DNA of 27,935 nucleotides from JAAKFL01 sp964629645 (GTDB lineage: Bacteria; Chlamydiota; Chlamydiia; Chlamydiales; SLFE01): the NCBI GenBank assembly GCA_964629645.1, contig CAZVSU010000029.1, forward strand, positions 1-27,935, in the 5' to 3' direction. Below are positions 8,001 through 15,540 of this stretch, piece after piece (position 1 is the stretch's first letter; each line of letters starts with the position of its first letter). A program made the position numbers and the translations under genes. The notes below the pieces were generated by a model. That model was not told the DNA's origin, did not search any database, and saw only the letters and a list, made by a program, of their open reading frames with translations.

Positions 8001-8201
8001 GAACAAGGGCTCGATGTCTCCGATCGGATAAAGCTGACACTTGCAACAACGGAAAAAGTGAAAGCGAGTTTTGAGCAGCATGGGAGCTATATCCAAAATG
8101 AAGTCCTGGCAGTGGAGGTCAACTTTGCCGATTGCGAAGGGCAGCAATGGGACTTGAATGGACAGCCGGCCACAATCTCGATCGTAAAGTGCCAGCTGTA
8201 A
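5094..8201 (+). CDS. ileS: isoleucyl-tRNA synthetase
   Basis: The 1035-residue class I synthetase charges tRNA-Ile in the cytoplasm. The ATP-binding HIGH motif appears as HYGH (residues 54-57) within GLPHYGHLLAG, followed by GWDCHGLPVE; the editing domain carries LAWTTTPWTL; GLDQTRGWFYTL and the KMSKS loop as KMSKR (588-592) complete the active site; an anticodon-binding domain with NWYIRRSRRRFW follows. Length and sequence match the chlamydial enzyme, which belongs to the eukaryote-like type II IleRS group. The ATG at 5094 follows GAGGTGG closely; an upstream ATG at 5064 would add ten residues. It ends 5 bases before the convergent phosphatase-like gene. Confidence 0.97.
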   Translation: MFQEVNQKNFDEREKEVLEFWKSEQIFEKSIEQRKGHPPFTFYDGPPFATGLPHYGHLLAGTIKDVIPRYKTMKGYYVPRRFGWDCHGLPVEQEIEKSFDLSGAKSIEEFGIANFNEECRSIVLRYTEEWKGTVARMGRWIDFDRPYTTMDPSYMESVWWVFKQLFDKGLVYEGHKVMPFSAKLGTPLSNFEAGENYKEVDDPSLFVKFTLASDAHTSFLAWTTTPWTLISNLALMMGPNVDYVKIYDQVTDHNYILAKQRLEAMFPDGESIRVLEEFKGIEMEGTRYHPLFNYFSDQDAFRVILDPEVSTDEGTGVVHSAPAFGELDFYACKRNHIDPVCPVDNNGKFTAEIPEHVGLFVKDADKAIIKRLKEQSRIFRQETCHHRYPFCWRSDTPLIYKAVTTWFVAVEKIKDRLVEVNKEIHWTPDFVKAGRFGKWLEGARDWAVSRNRYWGTPIPIWRSDDGDLHVVGSVEELETLTGEKIDDLHRHKIDHLTFVKDNKVYRRIPEVFDCWFESGSMPYAQPHYPFENKETFEQKFPADFIAEGLDQTRGWFYTLTVLAVALFDKSAFKNVIVNGILLAEDGAKMSKRLKNYPEPQAVITKYGADAIRLYMLDSPAAKAADLCFSERGVELELRQVLIPLWNAYSFFVTYARIYEWTPSQETFQPKQTLDRWILSRLHQLIHDVEEGLDHYDLAMAVKPFVGFIDQLTNWYIRRSRRRFWAEEATEDRDQAFHTLYTVLLQLSKIAAPFVPFISDEIYANLKGENMPQSVHLTDFPLYNETLRDRHLEDAMEAVQTVVSLGHGLRKENKLKVRLPLPKVYVASPSEEILGFLDEQKELILDELNVKRLELTTKEKELVSLSGKPNFRRLGKQVGRRMPEVQKAVEGFPQETLEKILSGEKVTLDLDDMTLELGPEEVSVQRDVQEGLIAANSGIITVALDTAITEELEIEGLAREVVNKVNTMRREQGLDVSDRIKLTLATTEKVKASFEQHGSYIQNEVLAVEVNFADCEGQQWDLNGQPATISIVKCQL

Positions 8202-8206
8202 GAGTA

Positions 8207-9892
8207 TCACAGTGAAAACAAAGAGTCTTGCGAGGGGGTGTCGAGCTTATACTCGAAATCCCCTGCTGACATATGGAAAACCTGTTTTTCTACAGGATGC
8301 ATTTTGTAACCAATGGAATCGGCATAGCCCCGATCTTTGGCTCTCTGTTGTAAATTGTGGATCACAGCTTCATCGGATAGGCGGATGCGGCATCGGTTCA
8401 GCCGCTCGAAGCGCTCTTCAATGATCTCTTGTTTTTTCATAAGAAAGGGTGGGCCCATTGCGGTGACCATAAGATTTTTCATCGCATCTTCGTCCAGCTG
8501 ATTCTTGAAGATCATCACCAAGTAGAGCAAAATATAAATGCGAAGTCCCGCTCTATCGAGGGCATCTTTACAGCACACCATGATCGTTTCAGGTTGTTCG
8601 TAGCAAGCGCAGGTGAAAATAAAGAGGGAATACGCGATATCGAGAAAATCCTGTCTTTCCTCGCGGCTCATTTTTTTCTTTCCATGGAAAACATCTTGAT
8701 GGAGGTCGTCAAAAACTTGGCGGGTGAGTTTGAGAAACTTTTTGTCATTTTGATAGTCGACAGGAATCCAAAAACTAGGGTCGGTGCAAAGCTGGTGAAT
8801 CAGCGACTTTTTGAAGCGCTCAGCGTCTTCTTCTTCCTCCCAAACCCCTGACTGGAGATAAAATTCGGTGTCGTGGTTGAGCATAAAAAGGGAGTTTTCC
8901 ATCTCCTCGTCTTCAAACACTTTCTTGAGCAGCTTACAGCGGGAGCTCTCTGCTCCACCCGCTGCGGCCTGAAGATTGAAGTACATCAGTTTTTTGTCTG
9001 TCGACACACAGTGCCTCAAGAAAGCGAGAAACTCCGGGGCAATTCTCGTGTTCCATTCATCAATTGTCGGGGTGCCTGTACGGACAAAGCGAATCGAGCG
9101 ATCTTTAAAAATCAGGTCGAAAAGGATGTGGGGAATGTTGCCCATTGTATGGGGATCGAAATAACATCCCGTGTGCCCTTTGAGTTTATTGACCCACAAG
9201 TTGAAAAGGGGAGCTTTGTCAGCCTGGGGAAGATTGATGATGGCCTGCCTTTGTTCGGGCAAACTCAACGCCATGATATCGTCAACTTTGTCGGAACCGT
9301 AGCCTTTTTCGATGACACCACATATGACGCTCGCAATAAAAGAATGAAGGGGAACGTTGTAAACAGACGCAGCGATTTGGTGGAGGCTTTGCACTTCGGG
9401 CCCCTCTTCGTGGTAGATCTGCTGGTAAAGCTCCGAGCTCAATGCTTCGCGCAGCTTTTCAATGAATTGCCGATGCTGCGTTCGCGATCTGTCGTAGAAT
9501 TCACTCGAGTCCTTCAGAAGATGAGCTGCGATATCCGCCAGACGCTTCTCAAGAGGTGTCAGGCTTTCTGGGTCTTGTTCTGCAAGCTCAAGAAGGGAAG
9601 GGTCGAGCTGCTCTAAGATTTGCTCTAAAACACAGACATATTTGGCCTGCTTGCAAGGGTGGTCCCCATCAATTAAGAAATCGCTCAAACAGCTCCAGAC
9701 GTAATTTGTCAAGGGAACGACCGTATAGGAAAATGGGGCCCACGCGTAACTAGCAATGGTGGTGATCGTACTGTCTTGTTCAGTAGATTCAGTTTCCCGA
9801 TCAAATTCATCGACGATGAAGTCTTCATACTCGTCTTCACTGCTGTGTAGAGAGCTGTACCCGTCTGTGAAACTATTGAGGCGTCCAAGCAT
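8207..9892 (-). CDS. C-x5-R phosphatase-motif protein, candidate phosphoinositide phosphatase or effector
   Basis: I do not recognise the full 561-residue protein. Near the C-terminus it has MVCCKDALDRAG, a C-x5-R phosphate-binding loop (Cys441, Arg447). C-x-D-x-L-D-R is the pattern of Sac-domain phosphoinositide phosphatases, and C-K-x-x-x-D-R that of SopB/IpgD effectors. The N-terminus (1-45) is acidic and Ser/Thr-rich and has no signal peptide; residues about 47-72 are moderately hydrophobic (IASYAWAPFSYTVVPL), and the rest is mostly helical. AAGGGGAT precedes the ATG by a few bases but lies in a hairpin (9896-9914). It sits 61 bases downstream of lepB on the same strand, so the two may be cotranscribed. 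A secreted host-acting enzyme is an inference. Confidence 0.6.
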   Translation of the reverse strand: MLGRLNSFTDGYSSLHSSEDEYEDFIVDEFDRETESTEQDSTITTIASYAWAPFSYTVVPLTNYVWSCLSDFLIDGDHPCKQAKYVCVLEQILEQLDPSLLELAEQDPESLTPLEKRLADIAAHLLKDSSEFYDRSRTQHRQFIEKLREALSSELYQQIYHEEGPEVQSLHQIAASVYNVPLHSFIASVICGVIEKGYGSDKVDDIMALSLPEQRQAIINLPQADKAPLFNLWVNKLKGHTGCYFDPHTMGNIPHILFDLIFKDRSIRFVRTGTPTIDEWNTRIAPEFLAFLRHCVSTDKKLMYFNLQAAAGGAESSRCKLLKKVFEDEEMENSLFMLNHDTEFYLQSGVWEEEEDAERFKKSLIHQLCTDPSFWIPVDYQNDKKFLKLTRQVFDDLHQDVFHGKKKMSREERQDFLDIAYSLFIFTCACYEQPETIMVCCKDALDRAGLRIYILLYLVMIFKNQLDEDAMKNLMVTAMGPPFLMKKQEIIEERFERLNRCRIRLSDEAVIHNLQQRAKDRGYADSIGYKMHPVEKQVFHMSAGDFEYKLDTPSQDSLFSL

Positions 9893-9895
9893 GCT

Positions 9896-9914
9896 ATCCC
9901 CTTTTATAGGGGAT
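9896..9914 (-). promoter_or_regulatory. hairpin enclosing the ribosome binding site of the phosphatase-motif gene
   Basis: On the minus strand ATCCCC and GGGGAT flank the 7-base loop TATAAAA, and GGGGAT is the Shine-Dalgarno for the ATG at 9892-9890. Folding would hide the site, so translation could be temperature- or protein-controlled. No U run follows, so a terminator for lepB is less likely. Confidence 0.4.
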
Positions 9915-9953
9915 TGTAGGGTAAATTAATTTTTTAACCCAACATATTCGTTA

Positions 9954-11753
9954 TTAAGAAGAAAGCTTTTTATATAAAGGCTTTTGAATTTTTCGTTTAT
10001 GGAACACCCACCATATCAGCGCGATTGTGCCAAATACGCTGAGAACAATAACATTCGGGAGTGAGAAGTAGGGATGAGGCGTTTGCGTCGGTAGGCCCCA
10101 GCGCGAGCCAATCGGCCAAAAGATAAAGGTGGGCGTTCCCTGGAGGTTGTCTTCGGGTACGAACCCAAAAAAACGGCTGTCGGCGCTCATGGCATGGTTG
10201 TCGCCAAGGACAAGATAATGATTATCGGGAACTCTCAGCCCGTTTTTCAGTATCTCTTCTTTCGATGGGGGACCCGCGTCGACGAAACCGACTTCTTTCG
10301 TTTTTTCAGTTTCGACAAACTGCTTCAAGGCGGGTTCCTCCTTATCGAACAGCTTTGACCCCATCACGTAGAGATCTCCACTCCGATAGTAGGCAAAACG
10401 AGCCGGGGAATAGGGCGTCTCCGCTTGGTTTGGAGAATAGACCGTCGCAAAGTTTGTGCCGAGATTATAGAGGGTTTGAAGGTTGTTGAGCCGAGAAACG
10501 GGATGGTCTTTCGGCAGCTCGGTTGAGAGCCCCTTAAACCCGATACTATAGGCTTTGCCTTCGTAGAATTCATACCGTCCATCGGGAACATCAACAAGAG
10601 GCGGGTTATACGCGTTGAAGGGTCTGGCGGGATCCGAATAGAGTTTCGCTCTCCCGTTTTCTACTTCAAATCGCGCCGTGTAGAGCGTCTCCATCAAGCG
10701 CTGTTGATGCTTTTGATCAAGGGGAATGAGCGACACTTCGGTCGGAAGGAGAGCGGTTTTCGGTCCAAACAGCGCAATCGGCTTCCCTTTAAGTTGAGGG
10801 TGGTGCTTCAACTCCAGATAGTAGTCAGTTTTGGGAAGCTCTTTCAAACGGCCGCTATAGTGCTCGTTTGCTTGGGATTGAGTCAAGAGGCGGGTCATGG
10901 CAAAATTGTGGATGCCGTAGGCGTCAGAATAACGATCAAATCGGGCGGTCTCTCCTTTTGCATTCCCTAGCCAATCAAAAGAAACCGATCCCACAGGCTG
11001 GTTAAAATGGAGAAAAGCGATTTTTCCCGACATGGCCGAGCTGTCCGGCTTGACATTGATCCCTTGTCCTTCAAATGAGGTAAAAGGAATATATTCCAGC
11101 TTGTCCATTTTGGGGTGGGTGCGCAGTTCGTCGACAGGTTCCCCTTTGTTGTCGATCACGTAGACCTGACCGCCGTAGAAATAAACGGTGTCTCCCGGTT
11201 TACCCATCAGTCTTTTGATGTACCGTTTTTTATAGGGAAAGAGCCAAAAATAGGTCGTGTCGTTATTGGGAATGTCGATGTTGTCGCCCGACCAAATCAC
11301 GGGGTTTCCGCGGACGACGAGATCCGGATCAAATATGAAGTGATCGGTCAAAAATGGAATGTTGATGCCGTGTGTTGTTTTCGACACAATCAGATGGTCT
11401 TGTTCCTTGTAGGTCGGACGCATAGAGCCTGTGGGGATGACGTAGAGCTCAAACCAGGTCATCCGGACGACAACGGCTAGCAGGAGGGCCACCCCGAGGG
11501 CGACCACGATTTCTTTGAAATAATGAAGGAAAGAAGTCTTTACAAAACGGCTGCTAAAAGATTCGAGTTCTTTTGCTTTTTCGCTCGCCCCTTTTTTGTC
11601 CTGTCTCAAAAGAGCGGCGTCCAAAAGCTCCATCTTTGTTTCAAATGGATCAAGGTCCTGCTTGGGAAGGGTTTTCCAGTTGTTGCGATACCAGTTGTAG
11701 CACGATTTTAAAATGCCGCGGCTTTTGTTCAGGGAGTATTTTCTGTTCCACAT
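9954..11753 (-). CDS. lepB: signal peptidase I, chlamydial large type
   Basis: This 599-residue membrane protease removes signal peptides from secreted proteins. A membrane anchor (IVVALGVALLLAVVVRM) precedes the catalytic box IPTGSMRPT with Ser110; the general base is Lys180 in YIKRLMGKPGD; the GDNHAMSADSRFFGFV box comes only near residue 530. About 300 residues separate the Lys box from the last box, against some tens in ordinary enzymes, which is the chlamydial form. A second membrane span (VIVLSVFGTIALIWWVF) is at the C-terminus. Start at the ATG 11753: a strong promoter lies at 11780-11808, which makes the longer frame to 11834 unlikely. GAAGG gives a weak ribosome binding site. Confidence 0.95.
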   Translation of the reverse strand: MWNRKYSLNKSRGILKSCYNWYRNNWKTLPKQDLDPFETKMELLDAALLRQDKKGASEKAKELESFSSRFVKTSFLHYFKEIVVALGVALLLAVVVRMTWFELYVIPTGSMRPTYKEQDHLIVSKTTHGINIPFLTDHFIFDPDLVVRGNPVIWSGDNIDIPNNDTTYFWLFPYKKRYIKRLMGKPGDTVYFYGGQVYVIDNKGEPVDELRTHPKMDKLEYIPFTSFEGQGINVKPDSSAMSGKIAFLHFNQPVGSVSFDWLGNAKGETARFDRYSDAYGIHNFAMTRLLTQSQANEHYSGRLKELPKTDYYLELKHHPQLKGKPIALFGPKTALLPTEVSLIPLDQKHQQRLMETLYTARFEVENGRAKLYSDPARPFNAYNPPLVDVPDGRYEFYEGKAYSIGFKGLSTELPKDHPVSRLNNLQTLYNLGTNFATVYSPNQAETPYSPARFAYYRSGDLYVMGSKLFDKEEPALKQFVETEKTKEVGFVDAGPPSKEEILKNGLRVPDNHYLVLGDNHAMSADSRFFGFVPEDNLQGTPTFIFWPIGSRWGLPTQTPHPYFSLPNVIVLSVFGTIALIWWVFHKRKIQKPLYKKLSS

Positions 11754-11779
11754 AGACTTGCCTTCAAAATAAAAAGCCA

Positions 11780-11808
11780 ATTTTATGTTATTGAAGACTA
11801 ATTGACAA
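11780..11808 (-). promoter_or_regulatory. sigma70-type promoter for lepB
   Basis: On the minus strand TTGTCA (11808-11803) and TAAAAT (11785-11780) are 17 bases apart and lie 27 bases before the lepB ATG. It is among the best promoter matches in the window and decides the lepB start. The DnaA-box-like cluster begins 13 bases upstream of the -35 box. Confidence 0.6.
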
Positions 11809-11820
11809 GGGACTCGGTGT

Positions 11821-12054
11821 TTATCAACAGTCAATGTTCGGTAAATGTTCGTATATAAAGAGTAAATCGTTGTGAATTAGCCTGTTTTTATGTGGAAATC
11901 CGGTTGATAAACTGTTGATATCAGTCGACAACTCGGAACCGACAAAGAAAGAAGTCTCGCGTAAAAATATTTTAATCATTGACTGCCAGGTGTTTAAAGA
12001 TTTCATCCTTGAGAGGCGCCCTTGTCGATAACGTTAAAAAAAGAGTGTTGATAA
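11821..12054. other. cluster of DnaA-box-like 9-mers, candidate oriC or DnaA-regulated region
   Basis: Compared with the DnaA box TTATCCACA, one-mismatch copies are TTATCAACA at 11821-11829 (plus), TTATCGACA at 12023-12031 (minus) and TTATCAACA at 12046-12054 (minus). Weaker copies on the minus strand are TTATCAACC (11902-11910), ATATCAACA (11913-11921), ATTTCCACA (11891-11899) and TAATTCACA (11871-11879). With equal base use about 0.05 one-mismatch hits would be expected in this length, and three are present. An AT-rich block (about 11960-11980) could be the unwinding element. The stretch is noncoding between two minus-strand genes. Origin function is inferred; control of the lepB promoter is the alternative. 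Confidence 0.45.
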
Positions 12055-12166
12055 CTTGCTGATCGTGAAGGAAGCAACGATGATTGCGAGGGGCTTAGAC
12101 GATTGCATGCAACGGTTCAAACGCATGCGCGCTGCTCAAAGAAAGTGACACTCACTAAAAAGGGGG
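12055..12166. other. noncoding stretch between candidate origin and secreted-protein gene
   Basis: No gene is supported here. It contains the palindromes TTGCATGCAA (12103-12112) and CGCATGCG (12122-12129), so GCATGC occurs twice 18 bases apart, which could fold into a stem. No U run is present on the minus strand to make it a terminator of the neighbouring gene. Confidence 0.3.
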
Positions 12167-12889
12167 CTACGATTCCGATACGCGCTTTAGAGGGTACTGG
12201 CGCGGGGAGTGGAGCCTTCGTCCGGAGTCGACGACGCGAAGCTGAGTTTTCCCCACTGCTCCCTTCACTTGCATCCAATAAGGAAAATAATCGGGGTACT
12301 GCTCGCCAGGTTGCGGGACGTAGACGATGATTTTTTTTCCGGAGAGTTCGGTTTGGTCCCGAGGCCAACGCCCCTCCCACGCATCAAAAAGAATGCCGGG
12401 CATTTGCGCCCCTTCGACAATCATGCGGGGCTGCCACGGCCGCTCGCGGCCGCCCGAAGTTCCTACCAAGCGTCTTTTGTGAGCAGGTAAGGGTTGGAAG
12501 GGAAGGTTGATCAGTTTGGAAAATAGATTGTCGTTTTCGGAGAGCTTCATCCAGCTTTGGTGTGAGTAGGAGTAGTAGTTGTCAAGACGCCCGGTATTCA
12601 ATTGAACGGTATAGGCGACCCACGCTGTATGTCCCGGAGCGCCTGCCTCGAGCCAGCAGCGCCATGTCGGGCATTGCCTTGGAAAGAGCGGCTCAGGAAT
12701 TGTAATTTCTTGAATCACAAGCGATGACCCCAGCTTTTCTTCAATGAGGATCATGGTATAATTTTTGTTTCGGACGGCTACGAGGTAGTCCCCTTTTTGT
12801 GCGTGTTCCAAATTCTGACGTAGGAAAAGAGGGCTCGAAAAGCAAAGCACTGGGGTTAAGATAACTGCAATCAGTAGTGAGCGGATCAT
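12167..12889 (-). CDS. secreted hypothetical protein, 240 aa
   Basis: The first 20 residues (MIRSLLIAVILTPVLCFSS) form a Sec signal peptide with likely cleavage after CFSS or just beyond; Cys16 is not in a good lipobox. The mature protein has two Cys near TWRCWLEAG, many aromatic residues and a basic C-terminus. I recognise no domain. AAGGAG lies about five bases before the ATG, so the start is well supported. It is followed downstream by the noncoding region with the DnaA-box-like cluster. A periplasmic or outer-membrane location is inferred from the signal peptide. Confidence 0.75.
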   Translation of the reverse strand: MIRSLLIAVILTPVLCFSSPLFLRQNLEHAQKGDYLVAVRNKNYTMILIEEKLGSSLVIQEITIPEPLFPRQCPTWRCWLEAGAPGHTAWVAYTVQLNTGRLDNYYSYSHQSWMKLSENDNLFSKLINLPFQPLPAHKRRLVGTSGGRERPWQPRMIVEGAQMPGILFDAWEGRWPRDQTELSGKKIIVYVPQPGEQYPDYFPYWMQVKGAVGKTQLRVVDSGRRLHSPRQYPLKRVSES

Positions 12890-12992
12890 AAAACTCCTTG
12901 CGAGTGAATTATTTATGTTATTTTATTCAATGATTGTTTTCAAGCCGCAATTGAGATACAAGTAAGAGATAACGTTTTAAAATGAGGTGAGT

Positions 12993-13361
12993 ATGAAAGT
13001 CATGAAGTTTTTAGTGAGTCTTCTTTTGGGGTCCTTGTTGACGATTTCTTGCGGAGAAAGAAAAGATGACAAACAGGAAAAGGCCTATCCCAATCTCCCT
13101 AAAAATGTGAGAGAGCAGGTGATGGCGCTCGATTCTGAAATCAAGGATCTGCAAAAAGAAATGGAAGAGAACATGCGGAAGTTCCAAAATCAGGAATCTC
13201 TTGCGGAAGAAGAGGTCTTTGACAAATGGGAAAAATTTAGCGAATCGGTGAAACAAGGGGAGCGCTTCCAAGATAAGGCCAACCAGCTCCGCGAACAGAT
13301 CATCAAGCTTCAACAAGAGAAGGTGCGCCTTCTGGAGAATGGATCAAGCGCCTCGCCTTAA
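12993..13361 (+). CDS. small coiled-coil lipoprotein, 122 aa
   Basis: The signal segment MKVMKFLVSLLLGSLLTISC ends at Cys20 (lipobox TISC, not ideal at -3), followed by a charged, almost entirely helical domain with heptad-like spacing (EIKDLQKEMEENMRKFQ and LREQIIKLQQEKVRLLE). I chose ATG 12993 over the GTG at 12987 because the GAGG at 12984-12987 then serves as ribosome binding site. It resembles small periplasmic coiled-coil lipoproteins in composition only; no family recognised. It lies 53 bases upstream of pncB on the same strand. Confidence 0.75.
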   Translation: MKVMKFLVSLLLGSLLTISCGERKDDKQEKAYPNLPKNVREQVMALDSEIKDLQKEMEENMRKFQNQESLAEEEVFDKWEKFSESVKQGERFQDKANQLREQIIKLQQEKVRLLENGSSASP

Positions 13362-13414
13362 ACGGATGCGTAAGCTTTCGCCAAAAATGGATGGCAGGTA
13401 TATTATTTTAGGCT

Positions 13415-14887
13415 ATGCAGCTTCACCGTATTTATAATGACTCTTTATCACTGTTGACTGATTTTTATCAGCTGACGATGGCCTGCGGGTATTGGAAGCA
13501 GGGGATTGACAAAAGCGAAGCGGTCTATCACCTCCATTTCAGAAAAAATCCCTTTCAAGGGGGCTTCACCATCGCTGCAGGGCTGGAATCTGCCATCAGC
13601 TTTTTGGATTCTTTTCATTTCGAAACTTCCGATTTGGACTATCTGGCAACACTCAAAGATGCGCAAGGAGACCGTTATTTTTGCGACAAGTTTTTGACCT
13701 ATCTGTCGGACTTGGTTTTTTCTTTCGACATCGACGCTGTTCCGGAAGGGACTGTCGTCTTCCCTCAAGAACCGCTCGTTCGAGTGAAAGGACCTCTTTT
13801 GCAGTGTCAACTTTTGGAAAGCCCTCTCCTTAATATTATGAACTTTCCCACTCTCATTGCAACAAAAGCGGCGCGGGTGAAAATGGCGGCCGGAAACGAT
13901 TCTGTCTTGGAGTTTGGGATGAGGCGCGCCCAAGGAATTGATGGTGGTATCACAGCCTCGCGCGCCGCTTATGTCGGCGGGTGCGACGGCACATCGAATG
14001 TTTTGGCGGGAAAATTTTTCGGTATTCCGGTCATGGGAACCCATGCTCACAGCTGGATCACGGCATTTGATGATGAAAGAGAGTCGTTTCGCGCCTTCGC
14101 CGCGGCCATGCCGGGCAATACGATATTTCTTGTGGATACCTACGACACTCTCGACGGGGTGCGCCATGCGATCGAGGTGGGGAAAGAGCTCAAAGAGATG
14201 GGAAGGCCTTTTATGGGAATTCGTCTGGATTCAGGTGATTTAGCCTATCTCAGTATTGAAGCCAGACAAATGCTTGATGCGGCCGGTTTTCCCGAGACAA
14301 CGATTGTTGCGAGCAATAGCTTAGATGAAAATGTGATCGGCGACCTAAAAAAACAGGGGGCAAAAATCGCCAGTTGGGGCGTCGGGACAAAGCTGGCGAC
14401 GGCTCACGACCAGCCCGCCCTCGATGGGGTTTACAAGCTTTCTGCGATCAAACATGAAGGGCAGGATTGGAAGTACCGGTTAAAGCTGTCCGAACAAATG
14501 ATCAAAATCACCAATCCCGGTATGCTGCAAGTGCGCCGCTTTTACGCAGAAGATAAAGCGGTTGCCGATGTGATTTTTAATGAATTAGAACCTGAGCCAA
14601 AGGATTGGGTCCTTGTCGATCCCCTGGATGCCACGCGAGAAAAAAGCATCCCTCCTTACCTTGAGGGAAAAGACTTGTTAGTCCCCATCTTTAGAAATGG
14701 ATCAAGTGTCTATGCCGCCCCGCCTATTGAACAGATCCGGCAGAAAACATTTTCGGAGCTGGCGAGTTTTCACTCGGGAGTCAAACGGTTTTTGAATCCC
14801 CACCAATATGTCGTGGGGATGGAGCAAAAGCTCTATGGGCGCAAGGTTGAACTGATCAAAAAAATTCGAAAAAAGGTGGCCGTTTGA
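13415..14887 (+). CDS. pncB: nicotinate phosphoribosyltransferase
   Basis: The 490-residue enzyme makes nicotinate mononucleotide from nicotinate and PRPP, using ATP, in NAD salvage. Recognisable blocks are LLTDFYQLTMACGYW at the N-terminus, EFGMRRAQGIDGG, GTHAHSWITAF with the active-site His, VDTYDTLDGV, and GIRLDSGDLAYLS for phosphoribosyl binding, all typical of the family at normal length. The ATG at 13415 is preceded by AGG only, so initiation is weak; a TATATT sits just upstream. It overlaps pncA by 4 bases, so both salvage steps are made together. Confidence 0.93.
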   Translation: MQLHRIYNDSLSLLTDFYQLTMACGYWKQGIDKSEAVYHLHFRKNPFQGGFTIAAGLESAISFLDSFHFETSDLDYLATLKDAQGDRYFCDKFLTYLSDLVFSFDIDAVPEGTVVFPQEPLVRVKGPLLQCQLLESPLLNIMNFPTLIATKAARVKMAAGNDSVLEFGMRRAQGIDGGITASRAAYVGGCDGTSNVLAGKFFGIPVMGTHAHSWITAFDDERESFRAFAAAMPGNTIFLVDTYDTLDGVRHAIEVGKELKEMGRPFMGIRLDSGDLAYLSIEARQMLDAAGFPETTIVASNSLDENVIGDLKKQGAKIASWGVGTKLATAHDQPALDGVYKLSAIKHEGQDWKYRLKLSEQMIKITNPGMLQVRRFYAEDKAVADVIFNELEPEPKDWVLVDPLDATREKSIPPYLEGKDLLVPIFRNGSSVYAAPPIEQIRQKTFSELASFHSGVKRFLNPHQYVVGMEQKLYGRKVELIKKIRKKVAV

Positions 14888-15531
14888 AAGCGCTTTGCCT
14901 CGTCGATTTGCAAAACGATTTTTTTCCGGGAGGCGCCCTGCCCGTTCCTCAAGGGGATCGCATTCTTCCGATCGTCAATCGACTTTTGCATTTGAATTGG
15001 GATGTCGTTGTGGCCTCGAAAGATTGGCACCCTCCCGAACACAAAAGTTTTGCCGCCGTTCACGAAAAAGAAGTGGGCGACACTGCTCTCGTTCAAGGAG
15101 AGCCCCAAATCCTCTGGCCCGTCCACTGCGTCCAGGGAACAAAAGGGGCGGAGTTCAAACCCGGGTTTGAAACGGATAGGATCGAAAAAATAGTTTACAA
15201 AGGGACCCGCGTCGACTCCGACAGCTACAGCGCTTTTTTCGATGACCTCGGCGACACTTCGAGCGGTTTAAAAGAATGTCTCGCACAAAAAAAGGTGGAA
15301 GAGATCTTTTTTGCGGGGCTTGCAACCGACTACTGCGTCCGCGCGACCGTTTTGGACGGTTTGGCCTTGGGTTTCCGCTGCGCTGTCGTCAAAGAAGGGG
15401 TCCGTGGAGTGAACCTCGGCGACCATGACAGCGAAAAGGCGTTGGAAGAAATGGCAGAGGCCGGGGCGACCATCCTCTCAATTGACGATGTCGAGAAAAT
15501 GCGTTACAATGGATTCGCATCCAATACGTAA
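14884..15531 (+). CDS. pncA: nicotinamidase (pyrazinamidase family)
   Basis: The 215-residue enzyme hydrolyses nicotinamide to nicotinate and ammonia. The catalytic triad is visible: Asp8 in LVDLQNDFFPGG, Lys106 in VYKGTRVDSDSYSAFFD, and Cys151 in GLATDYCVRATVLDG. The metal site is DWHPPEH. Length matches E. coli PncA. It starts at TTG 14884, overlapping the pncB stop as TTGA, which points to coupled translation; no other start fits the conserved N-terminus. Product nicotinate is the substrate of the PncB encoded immediately upstream. Confidence 0.93.
   Translation: MKALCLVDLQNDFFPGGALPVPQGDRILPIVNRLLHLNWDVVVASKDWHPPEHKSFAAVHEKEVGDTALVQGEPQILWPVHCVQGTKGAEFKPGFETDRIEKIVYKGTRVDSDSYSAFFDDLGDTSSGLKECLAQKKVEEIFFAGLATDYCVRATVLDGLALGFRCAVVKEGVRGVNLGDHDSEKALEEMAEAGATILSIDDVEKMRYNGFASNT
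15482..15510 (+). promoter_or_regulatory. sigma70-type promoter for the serine carboxypeptidase gene
   Basis: TTGACG (15482-15487) and TACAAT (15505-15510) are exactly 17 bases apart, inside the last codons of pncA and 30 bases before the next ATG. This would let the peptidase be expressed apart from the NAD salvage pair. Confidence 0.55.
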
Positions 15532-15540
15532 AGGACACTT

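Noticed and set aside
8873..9616. 247-codon open frame on the plus strand
   Set aside because: It is antisense to the phosphatase-motif gene, has no ribosome binding site and no recognisable domain; the minus-strand gene has a coherent protein and start.
11824..12006. 60-codon frame on the minus strand upstream of lepB
   Set aside because: It overlaps the DnaA-box-like cluster, has no properly spaced ribosome binding site, and its product has no recognisable pattern.
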